Below are positions 10,537 to 20,912 of a stretch of 35,204 nucleotides of DNA, in pieces. Both the position numbers and the translations under genes were made by a program. Source of the stretch: Cylindrobasidium torrendii FP15055 ss-10 (Eukaryota > Basidiomycota > Agaricomycetes > Agaricales > Physalacriaceae); assembly GCA_000934385.1 (NCBI GenBank), contig KN880676.1, positions 1-35,204 of the forward strand, read 5' to 3'. Under the pieces are notes generated by a model. That model had not been told where the DNA came from and ran no database searches. It saw only the letters and a list, made by a program, of their open reading frames with translations. Within the stretch, counting starts at the first letter, position 1, and each line of letters begins with the position of its first letter.

Positions 10537-10931
10537 TAATGACTTTACTATCATACTGAAATTCGAAAGTTTGGCTAGCGCCAGATGATTTATTGGGAAT
10601 TTTTAGGGAAACTAGGACTTATAAAAGTGGGGCAGAAGTGAACTACTTACTAGGCCTGTATTCGAATAAAAGTGTACAACGTTCTTCATGAGTGTTAATC
10701 AGTCTGAGCCGATGCAGTTTCTGTAGCGGTGAATTTTTGAGACGCCCGTAGGTTGTAGTATACATTCAACTGTTGCTCTCTCGGCAGTCTGGTTACCTTA
10801 TGCTTAAATAGCCACTGAATGGCTATTCGTCCCATATACATGGCGGCAATCAAGCCGCACCGATCAAGCAGCACAGCCACTACTCTCGCGCTTTCAACCA
10901 CGCGTTCATCATCGCGTCGGCAGTGGCGACC
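10537..10931. other. intergenic, glycopeptide 3' flank and NUP192 promoter
   Basis: No gene is supported here. Two ATGs at 10819 and 10840 lie in another frame before the NUP192 start. They would form an overlapping upstream reading frame if transcription begins before them. Confidence 0.45.
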
Positions 10932-13900
10932 ATGGAGGCGCTTGACGACTTACGACATGACCTCATCTCTGTTCTCAGTGGAGAAGGGGGCGCTACCTCG
11001 GATGGCGCGCTTTTCCAACAGCTGGCGGACCAAAAAATAAGGCTTTTGAACATCTTTCAATTGCCGCCTCGGAGCCCAGATGAACAGAGACAATTGGAAT
11101 CCGGTGCGTGGGCCTGCACTGTGACCACAAAACCGAGCTAACGCACCGTAGGGAAAATAATACTACCTGGCAATCAGGAATTAACGCTGACCCCGGACCT
11201 CAAGAGATATATCCTCTTCCTCGCTGAGACGCTCAACTGCTCCGAACGGATGTGTGCTCTCCTTCTATGCGACATTATGCGTGAATATGGGAACATATCT
11301 CCCGAGGACTACATCGAACGCGCTATTGACGAACATCACCGTCGAAGGCGCGTCCTAGCAGAATGCATTTACATTCTCACCGAGGCACTCAACAACGCAC
11401 CATCGACACCAGCTCACCAGAGACTCCATTACTTCATCCACCAAGAGCTGAAAGTGGAGCGTTCCGGCGATGGCAGTCTTGCAGGAAGCATTGTCAAACA
11501 ACTAGAAGACCTCGATGCACTTGCCCAGGCTGTTGATAACGCGCGCCGAAATGCACAATCTCAGTCGGCGGCACCATCACAACAAGGTCAAGGTCGCCTC
11601 GGCGCTGACATTCTCAGCGCGCGCTTTGAGTCCCTCAAATACGAGAGCCGACATCTTGCCCTCGCCCTCGTGTTCATCGCCCGGCGTGGCCTCCTTCGCG
11701 GCGCCGACTTCCTAAATATCCTCACGCGACTTAGCAAAGACGGCCTCCACTCATTAACGTACTACTTTGTCTCCGCCCTCTTCGCCCAACTCAGCTTGGT
11801 TGATCCAGCATCCCCGGATGGCAAATGGCGCGACCAGCTTGCCACGGACAGCACACTATTACGGCAAATCACTACCTTACTGTATGAGCCCAGAACGGTG
11901 TGGCAAACGCCCTCCCTCAAGTTCGCCGTGTGCCTCAAATGGACGATGTTTGGGACCAGTTATCGCCGTCGCGTCCCCACCGCAGAGAGTACAGACGGGT
12001 TCAAAGCATACCAGCTGGAAAAGGCCTTGCAGGACTCCATCAAAGAGGATGGCTTCCAGTGGCTTGCGGAGGCGACGATGCACATTGGACGCCCCAAGGA
12101 CGTACCAGCACTGCTAACCAATGTTCGCTACGACAAGTTTGAGCCCCGGGAAGTTGAGCCTGTCATACGCCAAATCGTTCTCGAGGAGTTCGCGAAGCTC
12201 GTGCAAAGCATTCTCGTCATCGCCCCTTCAGAACTTCGCAAACTCAAACAAAGGCAGGAGGACGCCGCGCTTTCCAGAGCGGGTTACACACGGAACGATA
12301 TCCCAGTGCTCTACTCGTTCGTCGGTGCACTATACTCTTGCCTAGACGAAGATGAGGCTCTTCAGTTTTGGGGTGCTGTCCCACAGCGACCGCTGTCATT
12401 CACCGAACAGCTCGAAGTACAAGCGGGAAAGCTTCCTGCGTTCCTGCAGTGGTCAGTGTGGTCAATATCCCCGCAAGACATTACTTCCCTGACGGCGCTG
12501 TATGATATGCTGACGGGATTGGCAAAGGGTGAGTTACTCTCAGGTACCCAGACATTCTCTGATCATTTCCAGGCAAGCAGTGTAGCGAGCTGGCATACGA
12601 AGTCCTCGCATCCCCGGACACATCTGCAGCGACCGTAGCGTTGTCTTGGGACGCCATTTTTGGGCGACTCGAAGCGTGGTCGACGAGCAGCGGAGCAGTT
12701 TCACGCCCACCTGTGCCCAGCCATTTCGGACAGAGCTTTGTTGCTCCTCCGCCTTCAGCGCCGACACTCAACCCACGGGACGTTATCATGGCGCAGGCAT
12801 TCCTGAGGTTGCTCAGCACCGTCGTGACGCACTCCGTCGCTGCGAGAGCAGCTATCGCAAGTCAGGCTCATTGGCGCGCCATTCCGTCCATGGTCTCCCT
12901 TCTCCCGCTAAGCGTTCCCCTCGAGCTCAAGGGCGCTCTGTTTGACACACTTTCATCGTTCTGCAGTCCTGGCGCGGGCGGAGCGGGTGTGGAGATATGC
13001 CGTTCGACATGGACCCTACTCGAACGACACGAGGTCATCAATGTGCGGCCGTCGATGGGAATGATGGCGGTCAAGGGCGTTGAGGTAGAGTTGGAGGAGG
13101 TTGAGGCTGTGCATGCTGTATACCCTGCGACAATCCCGTTCTTGGAGCTCCTGGCCACATTGCTGCACACCACAAAGCGAAGTGGCAAATACGGCGACCC
13201 TCTGGGTGTGTCTACCATCCCAGAGACCCTTGGCCAGCCATACCGCTTACCGGGCATTGTGCCGTACACTCGCTTTGTGGTGGATAACGTGTTCCTGCGC
13301 ATCAGCCAACGGGAGTATGTCAAGATGGAGGAAAGGTGGAGGATGAATGACGGCGCACTCAAGTTCATAGAGCGCGCGTTGGGTAGCTATGCCTTGGAGG
13401 GCCTGGTTGCCGCTGGTGGCGAGGTCCAAGGCGACATCTTGGAAGCAATGATGCTCCATCCTGGGTACACCATTATGCAACGGCTTCTCACTCCAAACGA
13501 TATATTCCAACAACAACTCGTGGCCTATATCCAAGGTGGATGCGAAGGGTTTGCGAAGGGGGTGGCGAAGGATCAACCACTTTTTGGATCAACAATGACT
13601 CGGGTTTTGAGGGTCATCGAGCGGGTGCTGGAAATTCAAGATGTATTCTTGGACGTACTTGTGCCATTGCTAGCCTCTCATGATCGCGCGAGGTCGGTTG
13701 GCGAGGTGAAGCGCCGCAGCGACTACTCGCACTTCTACGATATCCTCAAGTACAACAGCGCGACCATCCCCGCCCTCGCTACATACGCATCCATTCGTTC
13801 TCATCCTGAGGCTGCCCTGCTCTCTGTACGCATCATGGCGCGACTTAGCTCCATGTCTGGCGTCGCCTCTCTCATTCGCAAGCATGATGCAGCGCCCCTC

Positions 13901-16900
13901 GTTATGCAGGCCTACGTCTCTATCCTTCAGTCCGAGGCGAACGAGGACCCTATTGTTGCGGAGACACTAGCGGAGCAAGAGACTGGCGCTGGCGCTCCCG
14001 ATCCCGACCCAACACTTGAACTCGACCAGGTGACAAGGCTTGCGGTACTGGACCTTCTGGTTGGTGTCCGCGACGAGTTATCCCATTGGCTACTTTTCCA
14101 TGACCGTGAACGTATCGAAAACCCCCGAGCTCTCGCTGGCGAAAAGACATGCTTCCATGCTATTGTGTCGCTCATCAACCAGGGTGTACCGAAGCACAAG
14201 AACGACGAGGTTCGCGACAGGCCATTGTTCATGTCCTGCCCAGCACTGGCGGAGCGCTGCTATCACATCATCTATGCTCTATGCGCACAGGCGGACCCCA
14301 AGGTCGCGGACGTTATTATGCGATACTTGCGTACAACGGAAAACTTTTCGAACCGCCATCTTGCGGCCGTCCCGCCCATTGGGCCGAGCGCCGATATAGG
14401 ACCAGATATTCATGTTGTCTACCCGGATGGGACGCGCCTCATCTCGTCTGTACCCGCATTCACGGCTTTCCTACGCGGTCGCTCATGGGTATTCCGGCTC
14501 GTTGCATTGGAGCTGCAGTGTCTGGTATCCAAGAACCAGGGCAAAGCAGTCGACGAGATCCTCCAGCTGCTGTTCAGCACAGAACCTATCGTTGCGGACT
14601 GGGCGGACGACATTCTGGATTCCTTCCGGGACGTAGGGCAGTCAAGCATGCGGATTATTGAATTGTTGCAATCACTCGCGTTTGAATGGACGGATACGCT
14701 CGTTGTTGAGCCGGTAGAGGTGGCCTTCCTTGGGGACCTACCATTGCATTCGTGTACCCGCCGAGATGCGTCAGAGTGTGAAGTTATCGACCGGCATTCA
14801 TTGCTGACTCTCCTCAACGCCGCGAAGACACGACTTGTGCAACAAAATCGGGTATCCTCAGCAGCGCAGGCGCAACAGTTGGACTTGGAAGCGGCGTATA
14901 TGCTAGAGAGCTGCGCAGTGGAAAACCATCGGCGACAGATGGTGCATGCGGCGGCAACGGGATTCGAGGCCTGGCGCCAGATGTTGGATATTGCGCTGCT
15001 CCGGTGCTTTGACCGGCTAGCACACGAAGTTAGAGAGGGGGTATTGTACGACCTTCTCCTGCAAGTCCCGGGGACATTGTCGAGGGATAACGATGAGGCA
15101 ACGAGCGTGTTACTCGCGGAAGTTATTCTAGAGTGTATGGTGAAGCTTCGGGAGGACAGGCGGAGTCAGGTCTGGTTGTCAGTGGTATCTGGCGACGAGG
15201 AGGGCAGCTCGCTACCTGAAGAACGGCTCGGCACTATTCTCAAGAACGTCCTCGAGTGCATGGTCGGCAGCCGCGGCGAACTCGTTAGGGGCAATCTGTA
15301 TGCTGCCCTCGTCAACTATGCACAACTCATTTCGCCTGCGACATCTAACACTGGGCCCCCGAGTCTTTCCACTGCTGTATCTCTCAATGCTTCGACGTCA
15401 GGACTAGAGAAGCAGCAAATTCCATTGTCAGGTATCCAAACAACCTCGCTCGCCATTATGCGAAGTGGATTGGTTCCTCTACTGCAGACAATCAGCCGAG
15501 ATGCCATAGACGGGTCGGATGTGTGGAAGACGGTGGCATACTCGGTTTTGACGGTGCTCAGTGATCTGGACAAGGACCGACAAGTACTTTCGCATCTCCT
15601 CCGACAGGGTGTGCTTGGCAGCTTTGTGAGCAGTGTACGGGAGAAGGATGCAGATTTGATGGGAGTCTTGAGGCCCGACCCTGGTGCGTCATTTTCTCTC
15701 CTTCGGCGTGGGTATGGTCGATACTGATGTGCTTGGCAAGATGACCTCAATCCATTGTATATCTACGAGGCGAAGATGGCGCTGTTCGTTCGCCTGGCTG
15801 CTGATAGGAAGGGCGCGGAGGCGCTCCTGGATGCAGGCATATTCAGGGTCCTCGGGGAATGCGACTTCATCGACGCTAGGCCTGAGGGTGATGACACATT
15901 CATGGGTATGTCATTCAGACTGTCCAACCATTACCATCTAACGAAGAAATAGACCAAGATGACTTCCTTCCATCAGCAGTGCAGAGGTATCATCAACTGC
16001 TATTACCTACGTTGGAGCTGGCGGCCGCAATTGTAGCAACTCTGCGAAGCAAACACGCATCGGCAGCTAGTCAGGCGAGTTTCGTCTTCAGCTTTTGATA
16101 CAGTAAAACTGATGATCTATATAGGCTCTTGACTTCCTCGAGAAACATTCTTCAACACTGGCGATCCTTCTCAAGAATGGTGCTGAGGAGGTTTCGCTGG
16201 CCGTCCTCGAGGAGATTCACCTGATCATCACCCTATGTTCAAGTGTGCTGCCTAGCGTACCCAAGATGCAATTGGTGAGTTGATGTTGAGAGCATTGTGT
16301 TGCTTGAACTAATCATTTATCTAGGCCACACCTAATTCGAGCTTTGGTGCAATCAACTCCGCCGTCATGGCCTTCTCGACGCGGATGGGCATGGGTGGTC
16401 GCTGGAGTGAAGTCGTCAGGCCCCTCACGGAGGAAGAATGTAATGATGCTGGGCTCGACGATGGCCTTCGAGGTAACGAGTCACGTTTCCGCACAAAAGT
16501 GAAGAAGACGGAAAGACGGTTGAGGAAGGCTGTGGCTGCATACCTAGGTGCTGCAAGCAACTTCGCTGGTGCGTCGCATTCGCCGTCTAATTAGTCTTGG
16601 CTGAAGATCTCTCTACAGAACCTGATTCGGAATTCCGGCCTGTTCTCACTGCGAGCGCCAGCATGCCCAAGGCTCCGACGATGGTGGGGAGGAACTTTGT
16701 CGGTGGGTACTGTTTGTCGTTCGTGAGATACCACTGACTGACCTCGGTTTCAGCGACGCTTCCATCCATTGGTGATGCCCTTAATGCCCTCAATGATACG
16801 GTCAACGACTTGCAAGAGCTGAGGAACCAGGCGCAGTGGATATCCCAGGAGCTTGCGAACCGCAACCACATGTCCATTGAGGACGCTGAGAGCATCCTCA

Positions 16901-17389
16901 TGGGAGCGCAGACGGACTCGGGCGTGCAGGTGTTGGATCTGGAGACGTTCCGCGCGATGAACTCGCAACAAAAGAGGGTGATGGTTGTGCGGGCCTATGA
17001 TAGACGGTTAGCGACCAAAAAGGCGGAAGGGGCTGTTGTTATGCGTGAGTGCTTTCCCTCCTGCGTGTTGGATGACATCTTAATGCGGTGTAGATACGGC
17101 GGAAATGCTGCTCTTGTTGTTGTGGAGGCATACACGACAGACGCTGAAGGGTGTACCCAATCCTGAGGAGATTGGGCGTGCGGCAAGACCAGTGTTGAGG
17201 AGGTTACGGTCATTGGTAGGTTCTCTTGCTTCATGGCCCTTGGCTTTTAGCTTACCGGTGCCCCTGCAGTCGCGCCCAGGGGGAGATTGGGCCTACGCGG
17301 ATGTGATGGATCGGCGACTACGAGAAACGGTTGGTCTACATGAAGATGAGGATGAGAATGGGATGGTGGGCATGCTGGAGGCTCCGTAG
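10932..17389 (+). CDS. NUP192: nucleoporin NUP192 (NUP205 family)
   Basis: Eleven exons: 10932-11103, 11152-12528, 12573-15683, 15741-15905, 15953-16074, 16125-16274, 16325-16568, 16619-16702, 16754-17044, 17094-17215 and 17270-17389. They give 1985 aa, the expected size for fungal NUP192. The whole protein is alpha-helical. Its N-terminus carries the family blocks GKIILPGNQELTLTPDLKRY and ILFLAETLNCSER. ADILSARFESLKYESRHLAL and ALVFIARRGLLRGADF follow. NUP192 is a scaffold of the inner ring of the nuclear pore complex and binds NIC96 and NUP53/59-type partners. The fifth intron (16075-16124) has a GC donor. The C-terminus is acidic (HEDEDENGMVG). The ATG at 10932 is the only one in frame upstream of the conserved region. 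Confidence 0.9.
16075..16124 (+). other. GC-AG intron in NUP192
   Basis: This 50-nt intron begins GCGAGT and ends ATATAG, and it follows CAG. Phase 0 joins ASAASQ to ALDFLEKH. No GT donor nearby has the right phase. Confidence 0.65.
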
Positions 17390-18043
17390 TATTATCAACG
17401 AACTGTGAATGTGTTTTCGCTTGTGATTTATTATGTTGACACTTCAATATATATGTATTGTTCTGTTTTGAAAGTCACCATGCGGGGGTGTATCTGCGAG
17501 AAGCGACGCGGGGCTTTGCCTAATGCAAGATTAGAGTTTCTGTTGTGTGTCCATGCTCCTTGATGCTTTGGATACTCAGAAGAGAGTTCCAACTATAATA
17601 AGCTGCGATTATGCCTACTCACAATACACTAGCTTAGCGTTTACAAGCGTCTAGTACTCTAATACTATTCTTGACAGTGGCAGACACGGTCACGTATACA
17701 AACCGTGGGAAAATAACGTCACGGAATCAAAATGAATCGATATGCTGCCGTAAGAGTGACCAAATCTGCTTTGCACCATGACCTCGGTGTTGACATATAC
17801 ACCTACATCCTGTCTTGACTCTCCAAGTGTCCTAACTCTATTGGCGACGTGCGAACACAAAAAGTACTCGGATCATCGCCCCATATTCTTCACGATTTCG
17901 CGCTGTCTAAGCGCGTACTCCTAAATATTTTGACCCTGCCCACCACTCTGGCAGCCACAAGAATTTGGCTTTGTCTCTCCCAGCGTACCTTTTCTTCGAA
18001 AAAGGTAAAAACGCATGGGTAAGTCCCAGACTAGTCCCAGTCA

Positions 18044-18200
18044 GATTAGACATTGACCCCTTCCGCTCGACATAAGCGCTGATCCCACAGAGCTTTAGGG
18101 TCTTTAGGCGCGCCTGAGTGAATCACTCGATGAGACTTGCGCGCGCGTGCGCCCTCATAGGCTCCAACACGATTAGACTTGACCCCTTCCGTTCACCATA
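18044..18200 (+). repeat. imperfect direct duplication upstream of the five-repeat gene
   Basis: A 30-31 bp element, GATTAGACATTGACCCCTTC followed by CGCTCGACATA (18044-18074), recurs at 18171-18200 with four small changes. Further weaker matches downstream of both copies (GAATCACTCGATGAGA and GAATCATTGGGTAAGA) suggest that about 90 bp was once duplicated. Its place just upstream of a TATA box makes a role as a repeated upstream activating element possible. Confidence 0.6.
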
Positions 18201-18315
18201 GAATCGAACTCTACAGGACGATGCGCCCTCCTTGAGCGTCTCTATCCTGAATCATTGGGTAAGACCAGGAACTCATGCTCATATCCCGCGCGCCCCTTGT
18301 CTCGTCGAGAGAATG

Positions 18316-18323
18316 TATAAAAG
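18316..18323 (+). promoter_or_regulatory. TATA box of the five-repeat secreted protein gene
   Basis: TATAAAAG lies 119 bases before the ATG. A CT-rich leader follows, as is common in strongly expressed fungal genes. Confidence 0.65.
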
Positions 18324-18434
18324 CCCTCGCCAGTCGAAGGCAAAATTCAGCAGCTCTCAGCCTCTCCAGCTCTCAGCTTCCTCATCTTCCAGTCTCCTCA
18401 GCTTCTATCCCAAGCCACCAGCTCCTCTTTCAAC

Positions 18435-19547
18435 ATGCGCTTCACTCTGTTCACCCTTGTGCTTGCTGCCGTCGCCATTGCAGCTCCCGCTCCTGACTTC
18501 GTTGGCGGGCTTGAGGAACGCGCTGTCAGCTTCGAAGGCATTGCCTATGGCTTGACCGCCGCCATCAGGGCATACCGCAACAACCCGACGAACAAGAACA
18601 ACCTTGCAGCCATCTGCAACTACAAGGCCACGCTCTCTGCACAACAGCAGGTTAGTTTTCACACTCGTATCGCCATGCATCCATTGTTAACGCACTTTCA
18701 GACCAACGCTGCCAACCTTGGCTTCAACTTCGACTCGGTCACTTGCCTGACCACCACTCAGAAGCTCAACGCCATTCAATCCGGTCTGGGTGACGCGTTT
18801 GCAACCTTCTCTGCCGCCGGTGGTCAGACCGCCACGAACACTCAAGCTCTTTGCGCCATCACCACTACGCTCACCCCGGCTCAGCGCAGGAGCATCGCCG
18901 CCCTCGGTGTCATCATCAACGTTCAGTGCCCATCCATCGTTGATCAGCTCAACACCATCCAAGCCGGTCTGGGTCAAGCGTACCAGGCTTACACGCGCAA
19001 CCCGAGTCGTCTGAACACGAACACGCTTTGCAACCTCATCGCTGCGCAATCCACAGCCCAGGTGACGGCCGTCGGCCAAATCCAAGGCCTCACTCTCAAC
19101 CCGACCTGCCCGACGCTCGACGACAAGCTTAATCAGATTTCCAACGGGCTTGCCACGGCATACAACAACCTTGTCGCTGCGCCAACGACCTTCGCGCCCC
19201 AGCTCGCGTACTGCCAGATCACCACGGGCCTCAACTTCAACCAGCGTAACCAACTTGCGGCGCTCAACCTTGCCGCCTCCGTCACCGCTGTTAACTGCAA
19301 CAACGTTCTTCTCCAGAACCGCGCCAACAATGTCAAGGCGAACTTTGGTGATCTGTACTTTGCCTATGTCAATGCCCCGAGTGCATCCACCAAGACGCCT
19401 CTGTGCACTGCTATTGCGTCGCTCACGAATGCGCAGAAGGTTAGTGCTCACTGTTTGCCCACCTCTTCCTTTTCGCTGACTATTTCTTTTCAGAACCGTC
19501 TGCTCAACCTTGGCATCAACGTCGCGACCGTTCAGTGCACTACTTAA
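18435..19547 (+). CDS. secreted five-repeat protein, unknown family
   Basis: Three exons, 18435-18650, 18702-19439 and 19494-19547, give 335 aa. Intron 1 (51 nt) and intron 2 (54 nt) are both multiples of three and have strong signals (GTTAGT...TTTCAG); leaving them unspliced would keep the frame open. A signal peptide (MRFTLFTLVLAAVAIAAPAP) precedes five repeats of about 60 residues. Their shared pattern is LNxIQxGLGxAYxAY, then NT..LC.I, then LT.AQR..IAALG, ending in VQC. Each unit keeps one or two cysteines. Asn, Thr and Ala are frequent; Trp is absent. I do not recognise the family. Extracellular or wall location is inferred from the signal peptide. Both introns sit at the same point of a repeat, after LSAQQQ in repeat 1 and LTNAQK in repeat 5. 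A decayed paralogue lies at 33616-34560. Confidence 0.82.
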   Translation: MRFTLFTLVLAAVAIAAPAPDFVGGLEERAVSFEGIAYGLTAAIRAYRNNPTNKNNLAAICNYKATLSAQQQVSFHTRIAMHPLLTHFQTNAANLGFNFDSVTCLTTTQKLNAIQSGLGDAFATFSAAGGQTATNTQALCAITTTLTPAQRRSIAALGVIINVQCPSIVDQLNTIQAGLGQAYQAYTRNPSRLNTNTLCNLIAAQSTAQVTAVGQIQGLTLNPTCPTLDDKLNQISNGLATAYNNLVAAPTTFAPQLAYCQITTGLNFNQRNQLAALNLAASVTAVNCNNVLLQNRANNVKANFGDLYFAYVNAPSASTKTPLCTAIASLTNAQKVSAHCLPTSSFSLTISFQNRLLNLGINVATVQCTT

Positions 19548-19978
19548 GCTTGGGTTGGGATCTATACGATCTTTATGATTTACGAGTTCTTTTCTCTTGG
19601 CTTGGGATTTTATGCAGAGGACCTGGAAATTTTGTACATTAGCGAATTGTTGTAAAGTAGCTTGGACTGTGAATGGACATTGGTTTCTTGTTTTACGTGC
19701 TCGAGCCTCATCTCTCTTTCTCTTCCTTCGTTTCAACTCTGGAGCCTCAAGTTCATCATATTCCTGCCTGCCTCCCCTCCCACAGCACTCTCGCGCTACG
19801 ATTGTTATTATGGTTAAACGCACTGGGATGGCATCCTTCGCGTAGCTCCTTGACGACTTCCTCCGTGACCAGCGAGCGCACGCGCCATAATTCAACTCCA
19901 TGAAGGCCTCGTCCAACTCCAATCTTTTTGTCGCCACCGTGAGAAGGAAGCAGTCGCACTGTGGTCGTCCGTCCTTCT
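19548..19978. other. 3' flank of the five-repeat gene
   Basis: No supported gene on either strand. The long antisense frame here runs through the real gene and is treated as a shadow. Confidence 0.4.
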
Positions 19979-20348
19979 TCAGAGCCATGGCCTGCGTGGG
20001 GAATAGTCACCGAATTCAACATGGAAGTCCAAGTCGATTAGTACCTCTGAGTCGGCGGCGCTAAGCGACAATCTATCCTGGAGGAGGGAATATTCCGGCG
20101 GGGGCACAGCTGGTCATCGTGGTTAAAAGGTAAAATTAGGCTCACTGATTCATTAGCACAGTACAGGCGCACAAGCTTCTTGTTATTAGCGGGTTTCGTG
20201 GTGAGCGACCATGAAGCTCAAGTTCTAGTTATTGATGACTACTGCATCATCATCATTGGGGTGAAGGGACCATACTGAGTACCGCACCTTCCCTCCCAGG
20301 GCCTCTACAGTGACCATATATCAATACAGGGTATTTCGCTTTGTTCAT
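19979..20348 (-). CDS. possible small gene, unknown (83 aa model)
   Basis: A three-exon minus-strand model, 20348-20288, 20224-20165 and 20109-19979, keeps one frame over introns of 63 and 55 nt. Donors are GTGCGG and GTACTG; acceptors are AACTAG and GACCAG. The last exon reads as ordinary protein: PPPEYSLLQDRLSL, then AADSEVLIDLDFHVEFGD, ending YSPRRPWL. The first exon begins MNKAKYPVLIYGHCRG. No family is recognised, the donors are weak, and no signal peptide or domain is visible. It could equally be a relic. It lies tail-to-tail with the five-repeat gene. Confidence 0.25.
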
Positions 20349-20912
20349 TGTGATCTTATAACATGTCACTAAGGACCCACGTACATATAAAAGGCAACAA
20401 TGCGTGGATAGAGACCCGCACCGCCGTGCTTCCCAGACCACTGTGGTCTGAATGTATACTTCAATAGATACTGTTCCTTCTAACTACCAAGGACGTCGGG
20501 GACGTTCGCAGTGACATTCGATCTGGGGGCACCGAGGCGGCAGAGATGCCGAATGCCGATCGCGTTCAGACCACGGGATCTTGGTTGCCTTCAGACACCT
20601 GTCACCGACGACGATGGCCAACGCTCAACACCATATCCACCTGCGAAATCCTCCTACCCAGGACGCCTTGCCTTACCTCCAGGACCTTCTCCCATCATGA
20701 TTCTTCTCTAGCTGTCAAGTGGGCCTCGTGTACCCAAACAAAGACCCCCAGAATACAAAGCAACGGAGACAATGACCTGTGGGCACTGGGCGCTGTGGTT
20801 GTTTGTGGCTGGAATGGGGTATAAAACGGGATGCTTTTGCAGGGACTTTTGACTGCAATCATTCCCATCCACCTTACCCTTCAGACGCGCTAGACGAGTT
20901 TTGATTGAAGCG
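20349..20912. other. intergenic with orphan TATA motif and palindrome
   Basis: TATAAAAG at 20394-20401 has no convincing plus-strand gene behind it. A perfect 8-bp inverted repeat (CAGACCAC, one base, GTGGTCTG) lies at 20434-20450. CAGACCAC occurs again near 20567. The last 100 bp are the promoter of the gene at 20913. Confidence 0.4.
20820..20826 (+). promoter_or_regulatory. TATA box of the gene at 20913
   Basis: TATAAAA lies 93 bases upstream of the start codon. Confidence 0.55.

Larger units (their letters stand above)
17390..18434. other. intergenic, promoter region of the five-repeat gene
   Basis: No protein gene is seen. The proximal 400 bp contain an imperfect duplication (listed separately), a TATA box and a CT-rich leader (about 18345-18432). 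Confidence 0.5.

Noticed and set aside
18687..19988. 433-codon open frame on the minus strand
   Set aside because: It is antisense to the five-repeat gene, highly charged and without domains. Codon bias of the repeats on the plus strand keeps this frame open.
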